64,000 nt of DNA, from the NCBI RefSeq assembly GCF_002018365.1, contig NZ_MVKX01000004.1, positions 282,897 through 346,896 of the forward strand, given 5' to 3'. The stretch is from Acinetobacter amyesii. GTDB taxonomy: Bacteria; Pseudomonadota; Gammaproteobacteria; Pseudomonadales; Moraxellaceae. Below the pieces are notes generated by a model. It was not told where the DNA came from. It did no database searches and saw only the letters and a program-made list of their open reading frames with translations. This document shows positions 9,005 to 17,690 of this stretch, piece by piece. Both the position numbers and the translations under genes were made by a program. Position 1 is the stretch's first letter. Every line of letters starts with the position of its first letter.

Positions 9005-9889
9005 ATGAATAAAATGATGAAATCTGCACGTATTTTTGCATCAGCAACTGTATTAGCAACAACTACATTACTCCCGCTTCAATCTGTATTTGCTGAAGAA
9101 TCTGCAACACCGCCAAGTATGGTTAAAGTCGAAATCAGTGAAGATAAAATTCAAATTACCGATGATGGATCACACACGCCACCACCAAAACCAGCAGCAA
9201 CCCAAGAAGTCCACAACCCGTATGGCTTAGAAGCACTATGGCGTGAAGGTGACATCGTTGCTAAATCGACACTCTTTATCTTGGTCCTGATGTCGATTGG
9301 AACTTGGTACATCATGGTCACTAAATTTATTCAACAAGCTAAAATTAAGCGCCAAGGCAAAGAAGCTGAAGCTAAATTTTGGGATGCTGCTTCAATTGAT
9401 AGCGCAGCAGAAACCTTAGACGAATCGAGTGCATACCGCTTTATTGCAGAAAAAGGCATTAATTCAACCAAAAAACACGGCGGTAATCTGCTGGAACGTA
9501 TCGACTTCAACACATGGGTAACTATTTCAATCCAGCGTGCTATCGATAAAATTCAAAGCCATTTAAGTGGTGGATTAGCTTTTCTCGCAACTGTAGGTTC
9601 GACTGCACCATTTGTGGGTTTGTTCGGTACAGTTTGGGGTATTTACCATGCTTTAACGGCAATTGGTATTTCAGGTCAAGCATCTATTGATAAAGTTGCA
9701 GGCCCAGTCGGTGAAGCCCTAATTATGACGGCAATTGGTCTTGCTGTAGCAGTACCTGCGGTTCTTGGCTACAACTGGTTAACGCGTCGTAATAAAGCAG
9801 TTCTAGATAATGTTCGTACCTTTGGTTCAGATCTACACACCGTACTTTTAAGCGGTGAGATCAAAAACAATAATAACGACACAAAATAA
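9005..9889 (+). CDS. exbB: ExbB/TolQ-family proton channel subunit with N-terminal extension
   Basis: The 294-residue protein begins with a signal-like sequence (ASATVLATTTLLPLQSVFA) and a periplasmic stretch of about 50 residues. It then has the ExbB core of three membrane helices, with LATVGSTAPFVGLFGTVWGI and GEALIMTAIGLAVAVPAV in helices 2 and 3. ExbB pentamers with ExbD form the proton-driven motor for TonB. It is longer than E. coli ExbB (about 244 residues) because of the cleavable extension, a form known in other proteobacteria. The gene is 28 bp after tonB and 14 bp before exbD. The ribosome site is GGAG. Confidence 0.92.
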   Translation: MNKMMKSARIFASATVLATTTLLPLQSVFAEESATPPSMVKVEISEDKIQITDDGSHTPPPKPAATQEVHNPYGLEALWREGDIVAKSTLFILVLMSIGTWYIMVTKFIQQAKIKRQGKEAEAKFWDAASIDSAAETLDESSAYRFIAEKGINSTKKHGGNLLERIDFNTWVTISIQRAIDKIQSHLSGGLAFLATVGSTAPFVGLFGTVWGIYHALTAIGISGQASIDKVAGPVGEALIMTAIGLAVAVPAVLGYNWLTRRNKAVLDNVRTFGSDLHTVLLSGEIKNNNNDTK

Positions 9890-9903
9890 GAGAGGCATCA
9901 GCC

Positions 9904-10329
9904 ATGGGAATGATGGTCAATTCAGATGGTGACGAAGATGATGTAATTTCAGCCATTAATACAACACCTTTGGTTGATATTATGTTGGTGCTGCTCATTA
10001 TTTTCTTAATTACAGTACCTGTTGCAATCCATACAGTTCCGGTGAAGTTGCCTGAGGAAAAGAACACGCCTTATGAAACTAAACCGATCAATATTCAGAT
10101 TGCTGTCAATAAAAATGGCGATATCTTCTGGAATGAAAAATACATTGCAGATAAAGATACGCTGATCAGTCGACTACAAGCGGAAGCTAAAAAGCGTCCG
10201 CAACCTGAAGTTCATATCCGTGGCGATCAGGTGACAAAATATGAAGCGATTGATGAAGTCATTAGTGCAACACAAGCAGCAGGAATTGGCAAAATTGCTT
10301 TTGTCACTACTCCTGTTGCCGCACCATAA
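9904..10329 (+). CDS. exbD: ExbD/TolR-family motor subunit 1
   Basis: The 141-residue protein has a single N-terminal membrane helix containing the conserved proton-carrying Asp in TTPLVDIMLVLLIIFLITV, then a periplasmic domain. It partners ExbB in the TonB energising complex. A very similar second exbD gene follows 18 bp later. The ATG at 9904 is preceded by AGAGGC. Confidence 0.92.
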   Translation: MGMMVNSDGDEDDVISAINTTPLVDIMLVLLIIFLITVPVAIHTVPVKLPEEKNTPYETKPINIQIAVNKNGDIFWNEKYIADKDTLISRLQAEAKKRPQPEVHIRGDQVTKYEAIDEVISATQAAGIGKIAFVTTPVAAP

Positions 10330-10347
10330 TCGGATGAGGGACAAGGT

Positions 10348-10761
10348 ATGGGAATGAATGTCGGTTCCGATAAAGACGATGATGTTATGTTGGACGTCAA
10401 CATGACGCCATTGATCGATGTGATGTTGGTTTTGCTCATTATGTTTATTATCACAATTCCAATTCCAAATAACTCGATCAATATTGATTTGCCAAACGGT
10501 ACGCCACCGCCAACCAATGAAAAGCCGCCTGAACCGGTCACTTTACGCATTGATGCGCAAGGTAAATTATTTTGGAATGGTCAACCCGTTGCCAATAAGC
10601 AAGCTTTAGAAACACTTTTTGCTGGTGTTGCACAACAAGCAGATCAGGATACGATCAAAGTGCAACCTGACAAAATGACAGAATATAAAGATGTCGCTAT
10701 GGTAATGGCAGCCGCACAACGTTTGAATGTCAAAAAAATTGGGGTCTCAGCAAATCAATAA
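10348..10761 (+). CDS. exbD: ExbD/TolR-family motor subunit 2
   Basis: This 137-residue paralogue of the preceding ExbD also keeps the Asp in its membrane helix (MTPLIDVMLVLLIMFIITI). Paired exbD genes occur in some TonB systems, such as that of Xanthomonas, where the second copy is needed only for certain substrates. Whether that holds here is unknown. It is the last gene of the plus-strand unit and is followed 16 bp later by a strong terminator. Confidence 0.9.
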   Translation: MGMNVGSDKDDDVMLDVNMTPLIDVMLVLLIMFIITIPIPNNSINIDLPNGTPPPTNEKPPEPVTLRIDAQGKLFWNGQPVANKQALETLFAGVAQQADQDTIKVQPDKMTEYKDVAMVMAAAQRLNVKKIGVSANQ

Positions 10762-10776
10762 TTGCTCCCCAACAAC

Positions 10777-10809
10777 AAAAGCCAACTGATCACCTCAGTT
10801 GGCTTTTTT
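10777..10809 (+). terminator. Intrinsic terminator after exbD2
   Basis: AAGCCAACTGA and TCAGTTGGCTT form an 11-bp stem with a short loop, followed by a T-run. It closes the tonB-exbB-exbD-exbD unit. Confidence 0.9.
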
Positions 10810-10865
10810 AATTCTTCACAGAAATCTATACAGTTAGTGACTCAGAAATAAACACATAGTATTTA

Positions 10866-11324
10866 TTAAGTATTTTTCTGCTTCCAAAAATCATATAGCT
10901 CATGATCAGAGTTTGGCTTTAACTGACTAAAACTCAACCCTTGCTGTTCATGTGGTTCAAGTCTTAATTTTTCGGCAATCTCTGCTGTAGATAAGCCATA
11001 GGCTTCTGCATCAGCATTTGAATAGGCATACACAATTTTTTCAACTCCAACCATTCGCAGAGCTGCCAAACACATTGGACATGGTTGTCCGCTCGCATAA
11101 ACGACACAATCCTTCAAAGACGTCGTATTTAAATCTTGGGCGGCTTGTCTTAATGCATTTAACTCGGCATGAGATGTCGGATCGCCCGAGATTAATATTT
11201 GATTCACCCCTGTACTCACCACAACGCCATGCTTAACGATCACAGCACCAAATGGCCGACCACCTTGCTCAATATTTTCTTTCGCAAGTTGAATCGCAAG
11301 TTCTATAAACGCATGATCCGTCAT
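10866..11324 (-). CDS. Nucleoside/guanine deaminase (CMP/dCMP deaminase superfamily)
   Basis: The 152-residue zinc hydrolase has the deaminase signature: HAELNAL (zinc His and catalytic Glu) and PCPMCLAAL (two zinc Cys). Overall length and the C-terminal part resemble Bacillus-type guanine deaminase (GuaD) more than tRNA adenosine deaminase TadA, but the exact substrate is not settled by sequence. The ATG at 11324 is preferred over a TTG four codons upstream, though neither has a strong ribosome site. It is separated from bioD by 39 bp on the same strand, so it may be transcribed with the biotin genes. Confidence 0.85.
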   Translation of the reverse strand: MTDHAFIELAIQLAKENIEQGGRPFGAVIVKHGVVVSTGVNQILISGDPTSHAELNALRQAAQDLNTTSLKDCVVYASGQPCPMCLAALRMVGVEKIVYAYSNADAEAYGLSTAEIAEKLRLEPHEQQGLSFSQLKPNSDHELYDFWKQKNT

Positions 11325-11363
11325 AAATACGCCCAATTATTGTCAATATAAAGAGTTCGCCCA

Positions 11364-12008
11364 TTATGCCAATACAGGAACATCAATCCATAACGCCTCT
11401 GGAAAGTGATTGGCTAAATATGCTTTTAAATATTCAGCAGTATCTTTAGAAATCAATGCATCTTGAGATTCATCATTTAAATTATAAGCCAGTGCATAAA
11501 GTGCTAAGCCTCGACTTTTTAGTGCTTCCAAACTTAAAATCGTATGGTTAATGCTGCCCAAACGACCTGATGTCACCAAAATAACGGGATATTGTTTCTC
11601 TACAACATAATCGATGGTTAAAAGGTCTGTGGTTAAAGGCACCATCAACCCACCCGCACCTTCGAGTAAAACGTTGTCATATTTTTCAGTTAAACGTTTT
11701 GTCGCATATTCAATTTTAGCAAAATCAATGTCACGTCCATCGAGTTTGGTGGCGAGATGTGGTGACGCTGGATAACTAAATATTTCAGGCATCGTAAGTT
11801 TGGTTTCATCTTCGACCAACAACCCCGTACCCATAATTTGACGATGTTGTTCTATATCTTCAGAAATATCGACATTGCCTGTTTGGATCAACTTTTGCGT
11901 GATCGTTCGCGCGCCTTGTTCATTCCATATTTTAGCTAGATAGCCAGTGGTATATGTTTTACCGATGCCTGTATCGATCCCACTAATGAAATAAACTTGC
12001 CCTGTCAT
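11364..12008 (-). CDS. bioD: Dethiobiotin synthase
   Basis: The 214-residue ATP-dependent enzyme forms dethiobiotin from DAPA and CO2, the penultimate step of biotin synthesis. A P-loop is seen near the N-terminus (SGIDTGIGKTYTTGYLA), then EGAGGLMVPL and VTSGRLGSINH. The ATG at 12008 overlaps the bioC stop codon (ATGA), and GGAG lies just upstream, so translation is coupled. An in-frame TTG upstream would overlap bioC more deeply and is not needed. It is the last of the four biotin genes. Confidence 0.95.
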   Translation of the reverse strand: MTGQVYFISGIDTGIGKTYTTGYLAKIWNEQGARTITQKLIQTGNVDISEDIEQHRQIMGTGLLVEDETKLTMPEIFSYPASPHLATKLDGRDIDFAKIEYATKRLTEKYDNVLLEGAGGLMVPLTTDLLTIDYVVEKQYPVILVTSGRLGSINHTILSLEALKSRGLALYALAYNLNDESQDALISKDTAEYLKAYLANHFPEALWIDVPVLA

Positions 12009-12793
12009 GGCATTCTCCGTGCAATACAAAAAATCGGATGATAGGTCAGTGCATAACGCATCTGCCCAGACTCATCACGCAAAGAAAACTGTTGATATGC
12101 TGAATAAAAATCAAAGAGCGATTGTTTCGTCCAACGAAAATGTGACCCCGTCGCAGTCACACCTGTCGCTTTTAAATGCTGCAAAACCTGCTTTGGATGA
12201 TCAAAATATAATGCCGCTGTCTGCTCTGAAAGATGCAGAATTTCAAAACCATGTTTACTTAATATGGTTTGAAGCATGTCGATATCGAGGTAGTCCAAAC
12301 CCTGCCCAGTCAAAGCTTTTATTTCCTGTAAATTCTGCTTTCCAAAGGTCGAAAAACAAAAATATGCCTCTGGATTTAAACTTTGAAAGGCTTTCTCAAC
12401 AATACCCGCAAAGTTCCCCACCCATTGCAAAGCCGAACTCGATGCGATCAAGTCGATATGCTTTGGAAATACCAGTTGTTCGATATCTCCAAGTCTGTAC
12501 TGAATATGCGGACTTGACTGAAAATGCTGTTGAATTTCTGCATATAGATCATTTAAAACCAAACGATTGATTTGCATATTTTCCAGCATTAAATGGCTTA
12601 AATTCCCCGAGCCACATCCAATTTCAAAAACCGTTTCTACAGGGTGATTTTGCAACTTTGGACAATACTGCTGCATCAACTCAAATAAATGTTGAGCAAT
12701 CTCTTTTTGTACAACGGCATGTTCAGCATAGCTCAGCCCTGCCTGAGCAAATCGCAACGCCACTTGGGATTTATCAATCTCAATATTATTCAC
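12005..12793 (-). CDS. bioC: Malonyl-ACP O-methyltransferase BioC
   Basis: The 262-residue SAM-dependent methyltransferase shows motif I VFEIGCGSGNLS at about residues 54-65 and the family segment SSSALQWVGN. BioC caps malonyl-ACP as a methyl ester so that it can enter fatty acid synthesis towards pimeloyl-ACP methyl ester. The start is a GTG at 12793, 7 bp after the bioF stop. No in-frame ATG gives a full-length protein. The gene order bioA-bioF-bioC-bioD with overlaps supports one operon. Confidence 0.93.
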   Translation of the reverse strand: MNNIEIDKSQVALRFAQAGLSYAEHAVVQKEIAQHLFELMQQYCPKLQNHPVETVFEIGCGSGNLSHLMLENMQINRLVLNDLYAEIQQHFQSSPHIQYRLGDIEQLVFPKHIDLIASSSALQWVGNFAGIVEKAFQSLNPEAYFCFSTFGKQNLQEIKALTGQGLDYLDIDMLQTILSKHGFEILHLSEQTAALYFDHPKQVLQHLKATGVTATGSHFRWTKQSLFDFYSAYQQFSLRDESGQMRYALTYHPIFCIARRMP

Positions 12794-12800
12794 AAGTCAC

Positions 12801-13958
12801 TCACAACAATTGAGTCAACTGATCCAGATCAGTTTGTGTAATCTGAGCAGTGAGTGAAATGCGTAAGCGCGAACTATGCTGCGGCACAGTCGGTGGACGT
12901 ACAGGCATGATATAAAAACCTGCCGCTTGCAAAGCTTGAGCTTTGGCAACAGTTTTATTCGACTCGCCAATAATGACAGGCACAATATGTGATGTAGATG
13001 GACAATCAAAACCTTTGGCTTGCACAGCTTGTTGCAAATTTTGACTGATTTGCTGTAAATGTTGACGCTCTTCTTTTAAATTTAAAACGTTCTTGAAAAT
13101 AAAATCTGTCCAAGCCATACAGATCGGGGGCTGTGCGGTACTAAAAATCAACGGTCGCATCGAGTTAATCAAATAGTCACGAATAATCGCATGACAGATG
13201 AGATACCCCCCTATTGAAGCCAGTGCTTTACCAAATGTCCCGACTAAAAGATCAATATCATCCATCACCTGATATTGCTCAGCACAACCTAAACCTCGCT
13301 CACCACGCACACCAATTGCATGCGCCTCATCGACATACAACATCACTTTGGAAAATTGTTTTTTGATCCGCACCAGTTCAGCCAAATCAGTTTCATCACC
13401 ATCCATGCTGAAAATCGATTCCGTCACTACAATGATCCGCTCAAAAGCCTCATCTTCATGGTATTTACATAAAAGCTGAGAAAGATGCGCCAAATCATTA
13501 TGGCGATAACGTACATATTTCGCACTCGATAATCGGATGCCATCAATCATACTGGCATGAATCAGCTTATCCGCCAATATCAAGGTTTTACTGTCTGCGA
13601 GTGCAGGTAAAATCCCGATATTCATGTGATAACCACTGTTAAAGAGCAGTGCTGCACGACCATGAAAGGCATCACTTAATGTTAATTCAAGTTGTTCATA
13701 TTCTGGAAAATTTCCAGTTAATAAACGCGAAGAGGATGAGCTCATCCAACGCTGTGCGTTCGGGGTTTCATCAAAAAACTGTTCACGTAGATGTAGGTTT
13801 GAAGCCAAACCTAAATAGTCATTTGACGCTAAATTCAACATGTTGTGATCGTGAATACTAATGTAACGATCGTGCTGATGACTTGAAGTGAACTGACGTA
13901 AGTTGCCTTGCTGTTTCAGTTGATCAAGTTGATCTGAAAAATAGTTGAGCAGATTCAT
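12801..13958 (-). CDS. bioF: 8-amino-7-oxononanoate synthase
   Basis: The 385-residue PLP enzyme condenses pimeloyl-ACP with alanine. Typical elements are [12 protein letters not shown] at the N-terminus, [26 protein letters not shown], and GTFGKALAS with the PLP lysine. The ATG at 13958 overlaps the bioA stop codon by 4 bp, showing translational coupling. Length is normal for the family. Confidence 0.96.
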   Translation of the reverse strand: MNLLNYFSDQLDQLKQQGNLRQFTSSHQHDRYISIHDHNMLNLASNDYLGLASNLHLREQFFDETPNAQRWMSSSSSRLLTGNFPEYEQLELTLSDAFHGRAALLFNSGYHMNIGILPALADSKTLILADKLIHASMIDGIRLSSAKYVRYRHNDLAHLSQLLCKYHEDEAFERIIVVTESIFSMDGDETDLAELVRIKKQFSKVMLYVDEAHAIGVRGERGLGCAEQYQVMDDIDLLVGTFGKALASIGGYLICHAIIRDYLINSMRPLIFSTAQPPICMAWTDFIFKNVLNLKEERQHLQQISQNLQQAVQAKGFDCPSTSHIVPVIIGESNKTVAKAQALQAAGFYIMPVRPPTVPQHSSRLRISLTAQITQTDLDQLTQLL

Positions 13959-15247
13959 ACCGACTGCTCCATATTTTTCACCACCTCAACCATTTGTTCT
14001 AGCAAAATTTTTAATTCATGCTCAGAAATAATATATGGCGGCATCACATAAACTAGCTTACCGAATGGACGAATCCAAATGCCACGACGGACGAACTCCT
14101 GTTGTAGCATTTTCATATCGACATTAAAGGTCAATTCCACCACACCAATAGCACCAAGTATTCGCACATCTTTGACATGTTCAAGCGATGAAAGTGCTGG
14201 TAAATGAAACTTCAACTGAGCTTCGATACGTCGAATATTGGCTTGCCAATCTTGAGAAAGTAGCAGTTCGGTACTTTTTACAGCCACAGCACATGCCAAC
14301 GGATTTGCCATAAAGGTTGGGCCATGCATAAACACGCCGGCTTCGCCTTGGCTAATCGTATTCGCGACTTTCTGCGTAGTCAGGGTTGCAGACAAGGTCA
14401 TATAACCGCCTGTCAGTCCTTTGCCAATACACATAATATCTGGCTCAACTGCGGCCCATTCCCAAGCAAATAGTTTTCCTGTTCGCCCAAAACCTGTCGC
14501 GATCTCATCAAAGATCAGCAAGATATTGTATTGCTTACAGAGTAACTTAGCTTGACGCAAATATTCAGGATGATAGAAACGCATGCCTCCTGCACCTTGC
14601 ACAATCGGCTCTAAAATCAGGCCTGCAATCTGCGCATGCTGTTCAGAGAGAGTCTTTTCTAGTTCAGCAATATCCGCAGGATTCCACGCTTGGTCAAAGC
14701 CAACTTGCGGCGTAGGAACAAAAATTCGATTTGGCAAACTTGGGCCAAAAATTTGATGCATCCCTGTCACGGGATCACACACAGACATAGCATTCCAAGT
14801 GTCGCCATGATAGCCAGAACGTGGAGTGACAAAATTGGTTTTATTCGGTTGATGCAAAGACGCCCAATACTGCACTGCCATTTTTAAGGCCACTTCGACA
14901 GCAACCGAACCGGAATCGGCAAAGAAAATTTTATCTAAACTGGGCGGGGTGATTTTTAACAGTAATTTAGCCAGTTGAATCGCGGGATCATGTGTCAATC
15001 CACCGAACATGATATGTGACATCTGTTGCAGTTGATCGGTCACTGCCTGATTTAGCTCGGGATGGTTATAACCATGAATCGCACACCACCATGAAGACAT
15101 ACCGTCAATCAATTGACGACCATCTTCAAGCTCAATCATCGCCCCTTGCGCACGTTTCACTTTAAACGTTGGAAGGGGCTGAGTCATCGATGTATAGGGA
15201 TGCCAAATATGCTGCTGATCAAATTGTAGATCGGTTAAATTGGCCAT
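13955..15247 (-). CDS. bioA: Adenosylmethionine-8-amino-7-oxononanoate aminotransferase
   Basis: The 430-residue class-III aminotransferase converts KAPA to DAPA with SAM as amino donor. Features include [12 protein letters not shown] at the N-terminus, [35 protein letters not shown], and the PLP lysine in [12 protein letters not shown]. It is first of the biotin operon and has a ribosome site (GTGAGGG) directly before the ATG. A candidate operator lies 19-51 bp upstream of the start codon. Confidence 0.96.
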   Translation of the reverse strand: MANLTDLQFDQQHIWHPYTSMTQPLPTFKVKRAQGAMIELEDGRQLIDGMSSWWCAIHGYNHPELNQAVTDQLQQMSHIMFGGLTHDPAIQLAKLLLKITPPSLDKIFFADSGSVAVEVALKMAVQYWASLHQPNKTNFVTPRSGYHGDTWNAMSVCDPVTGMHQIFGPSLPNRIFVPTPQVGFDQAWNPADIAELEKTLSEQHAQIAGLILEPIVQGAGGMRFYHPEYLRQAKLLCKQYNILLIFDEIATGFGRTGKLFAWEWAAVEPDIMCIGKGLTGGYMTLSATLTTQKVANTISQGEAGVFMHGPTFMANPLACAVAVKSTELLLSQDWQANIRRIEAQLKFHLPALSSLEHVKDVRILGAIGVVELTFNVDMKMLQQEFVRRGIWIRPFGKLVYVMPPYIISEHELKILLEQMVEVVKNMEQSV

Positions 15248-15265
15248 CCCTCACTCCATGTATCA

Positions 15266-15298
15266 GGCTTAAACATCCATGTGGCAAGATGTTAAACC
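15266..15298. promoter_or_regulatory. Imperfect inverted repeat before bioA, possible biotin-repressor operator
   Basis: GGCTTAAACATC and GATGTTAAACC flank a 10-bp spacer. The inner 6 bp (AACATC/GATGTT) pair perfectly and the outer parts pair with one offset. It lies between the BioH-like gene and bioA, 19 bp from the bioA start. The gammaproteobacterial BirA operator has TTGTAAACC-type arms, to which these arms bear a partial likeness. The identity of the regulator is inference. Confidence 0.35.
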
Positions 15299-15333
15299 CA
15301 CGGCAATGAAAAATAAATTGCCATAAAGCCCAG

Positions 15334-16065
15334 CTAGTCAGAGATTTGTTCTATTTTCTTTAAATATTGGCAGATTTTGCAACTTATCACTTCAGATTCA
15401 AACAATGGAAAGCCATGTGAGCCAGAAACCAATTCTGTCTCCAAAAACTTTACAGCTAAATTACGTAGTAAGCGTTCAACTTTGTAACTAACTAAAAAAT
15501 CTTGCTTAGCAAACAAATGATATTGATGACCTGTGTAGTTTTTCAAGATATTGACATTATTCAATTCACCCAAACAGTTCAATCCTGCTCGAAGCACATC
15601 TAAATTTTGCGCTTGAATCAAACTTTGCAAGGTGATGAAATCTTGCTTGCTGCTATCAGTGCCCTGACAAACCATATAACCAAACTTCTTTAAGGTAGAA
15701 ATAGCATCCTGCTCGAAAGATTGTTTGAAGCTTTGAAAACTGGTTTGATCCATCGCAACAGGCCACTGTTCATGAGCCACAAAACTTGGATTTGAGCCTA
15801 ATGTGATCAGCACTTTCTGTTGTTGACATTTTTTTTGAATTTCATCTACCAAAATCGTTGCCAATTGACCACCAAGAGACCAGCCGCAAATCACATCAAA
15901 TTGCTGCGCCAATTCAACTTTCTGTTCGAGCACTTCTAGATTTAAGGCATCAAAAATATTCCATAATTCGACCTGATACCCTTGTGTGATCAATGCCTGC
16001 TGTAAAGGAGCAAGTAATTTACGACCTCCGCCCCAGCCAGTAATAAGTAAAATCTGTTGTTTCAA
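15334..16065 (-). CDS. Alpha/beta hydrolase, probable BioH-type pimeloyl-ACP methyl ester esterase
   Basis: The 243-residue hydrolase has LITGWGGG near the N-terminus (oxyanion region), the nucleophile elbow GWSLGGQ (about residues 82-88) and a late His in GSHGFPLFE. GWSLGG is also the elbow of E. coli BioH, which releases pimeloyl-ACP from its methyl ester. The gene lies 86 bp upstream of bioA on the same strand, which supports that role. The start is a TTG at 16065, since no in-frame ATG is nearby. Overall similarity to BioH looks weak, so another esterase is possible. No BioG-, BioK- or BioJ-like gene is seen here. Confidence 0.7.
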   Translation of the reverse strand: MKQQILLITGWGGGRKLLAPLQQALITQGYQVELWNIFDALNLEVLEQKVELAQQFDVICGWSLGGQLATILVDEIQKKCQQQKVLITLGSNPSFVAHEQWPVAMDQTSFQSFKQSFEQDAISTLKKFGYMVCQGTDSSKQDFITLQSLIQAQNLDVLRAGLNCLGELNNVNILKNYTGHQYHLFAKQDFLVSYKVERLLRNLAVKFLETELVSGSHGFPLFESEVISCKICQYLKKIEQISD

Positions 16066-16255
16066 TGCAAACTCTAAAATTAAACGATTCCAAATAGTAT
16101 AAAAGTTCAGAGCACGTTTGATAGTGGCATTTCAGCACATCAACCGATTTGCCAAAAGACATTCGAAATCGACTTTGATAAATATAAAATCAGCCAGCCT
16201 ACAGCGCTTTAAAATTTGCTAAGATCAGATAAAGAACAATATAAACTGATGCTCT

Positions 16256-16822
16256 ATGAAAGTTTCTTCATTGCTAAAAATCTGTTTCATGACATGTGCC
16301 TTAATAGCAACTACCCAAATCACAGTTGCTGAAACATCAATACTCAGCACCAGTCAAAACAAACAAAAACAATGGGTAGGCACACCCGCACCCAACTTTA
16401 AATTGCAAGATCAAAATGGAAAGTGGCACGAACTGAAGCAATATCAAGGGAAATGGCTTGTTCTATATTTTTATCCCAAAGACAATTCACCGGGTTGTAC
16501 AGAAGAAGCCAATCAATTTAAAACCCTATATCCACAATTTTTAAAAAGTAATACGGTTGTTTTGGGTGCAAGCTTAGATGATGTTGCATCACATCAAAAG
16601 TTCTCTAAAACACTCGGACTTCCCTTTCCAATTCTTGCCGACCAACAGCACAAGCTGGCGACACAGCTAGGTATTGTACGAAACTTAGGGATTTTGAAAG
16701 TTGCCAAACGTGAAACCTTTCTCATTGATCCGAAAGGCATTATTGTTTATCACTATACCAGTGTGAATACACAGACACATGCTGCGCAAGTTTTGGCAGA
16801 TATCAAAAGACTACAACAATAG
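16256..16822 (+). CDS. Periplasmic peroxiredoxin of the BCP/PrxQ type, 1-Cys form
   Basis: The 188-residue protein carries a signal peptide (cleavage near TVAE) and an AhpC/TSA peroxiredoxin fold. The peroxidatic Cys lies in YPKDNSPGCTEEANQF. Classic BCP has a second, resolving Cys five residues later (CTxEAC), but here that position is Asn, so this is a 1-Cys form needing an external reductant. Secretion of a BCP-type enzyme is also less usual. Its role would be to remove H2O2 or lipid peroxides in the envelope. A shared bidirectional terminator separates it from bacterioferritin. Confidence 0.88.
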   Translation: MKVSSLLKICFMTCALIATTQITVAETSILSTSQNKQKQWVGTPAPNFKLQDQNGKWHELKQYQGKWLVLYFYPKDNSPGCTEEANQFKTLYPQFLKSNTVVLGASLDDVASHQKFSKTLGLPFPILADQQHKLATQLGIVRNLGILKVAKRETFLIDPKGIIVYHYTSVNTQTHAAQVLADIKRLQQ

Positions 16823-16837
16823 TTTTCATGCCCCAAT

Positions 16838-16866
16838 AAAAAACCCAGCAGAAGCTGGGTTTTTTG
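16838..16866. terminator. Bidirectional terminator between peroxiredoxin and bacterioferritin genes
   Basis: AACCCAGC and GCTGGGTT pair around AGAA with A- and T-runs outside, which serves both convergent genes. Confidence 0.88.
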
Positions 16867-16878
16867 GATATTTTTAAA

Positions 16879-17352
16879 TTACATTTGAGACTGAATATAA
16901 TTTGGTAGGCCAATAAGTTCGATCAAACGCATTTGCTTTTCAAGCCAGTAAGTATGATCTTCTTCAGTATCTGACATTTGCTGACGGAGCATATCACGGG
17001 TCACATAGTCACCCTTTTCTTCACACAATTTTACGCCTTGTGCAAGTTTCTCACGCACATGATATTCAAGCGCCAAATCTGCTTTTAAACAGGTCACAAC
17101 GTCTGTACCGACTTCAATATCATCACGATTCATATTCGGTGTTCCTTCAAGGAACAATACGCGACGAATCAATGCATCTGCATGTGAGCCTTCTTCTTGG
17201 CTTTCATGATCGATACGTTCAAAGATTTTACTTAAGCCCCAATCTTCATACATACGGGAATGAATTAAGTATTGATCACGAGCAGCCAGTTCGCCACCGA
17301 TCAGCATATTTAAGTAGTCTACGACTTCTGGATTGCCACGCATTTTCTTCAC
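16879..17352 (-). CDS. bfr: Bacterioferritin subunit lacking the haem-ligand methionine
   Basis: The 157-residue ferritin-like four-helix protein stores iron as ferric mineral. Ferroxidase residues are present: Glu21, Glu54, His57, a Glu near 96, and Glu130/His133 (MSDTEEDH). At the place of E. coli Met52, which ligates haem at the dimer interface, this protein has Gly55 ([11 protein letters not shown]). It therefore probably cannot bind haem alone. Such subunits often pair with a second, haem-binding Bfr encoded elsewhere, as in Neisseria. The neighbouring peroxiredoxin gene hints at a shared oxidative/iron stress role but is convergent, not co-transcribed. Confidence 0.92.
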   Translation of the reverse strand: MKKMRGNPEVVDYLNMLIGGELAARDQYLIHSRMYEDWGLSKIFERIDHESQEEGSHADALIRRVLFLEGTPNMNRDDIEVGTDVVTCLKADLALEYHVREKLAQGVKLCEEKGDYVTRDMLRQQMSDTEEDHTYWLEKQMRLIELIGLPNYIQSQM

Positions 17353-17690
17353 TCCATACCCTTTTCAAATATTATGGACAAGTTTCAAAATGAATGCAAA
17401 ATATAATTTTTGTAAGTTTATGATTTATATAAAATTTAAATGATAAACATACGCATTTGCAGTTCAATTCCGCGCATTTTTCACATATAAAAGAAGCCCT
17501 TGCAGAATATTCCATGCATTTAGAACACGAAATAATCAAAAATCGCTGGATGCTGTTTTTTGTAACAATTAACAATGCGTCTTGTTTAGCAAAAATATCG
17601 CCAGATTGATCCAAGACGCCATACTTGCACTGCCTCTCCTCTATTCATGGAATAGTGCACTGATGACCCAAATTTCCAAAGAAGACCGAC
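17353..17690. other. Intergenic stretch between bfr and rlmF
   Basis: About 340 bp contain no convincing gene. Two open frames here start with weak codons, lack ribosome sites and code for unlikely compositions. The bfr promoter should lie in the left part. I saw no Fur box by eye. Confidence 0.5.

Noticed and set aside
15248..15333. Possible promoter of the biotin operon between esterase and bioA
   Set aside because: No convincing -35/-10 pair could be found by eye. Only the inverted repeat is reported.
17372..17614. 80-codon Cys-rich open frame on the minus strand between bfr and rlmF, which recalled bacterioferritin-associated ferredoxin
   Set aside because: The start is TTG without ribosome site, and the Cys spacing does not match the Bfd pattern. 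The composition looks like translated AT-rich non-coding DNA.
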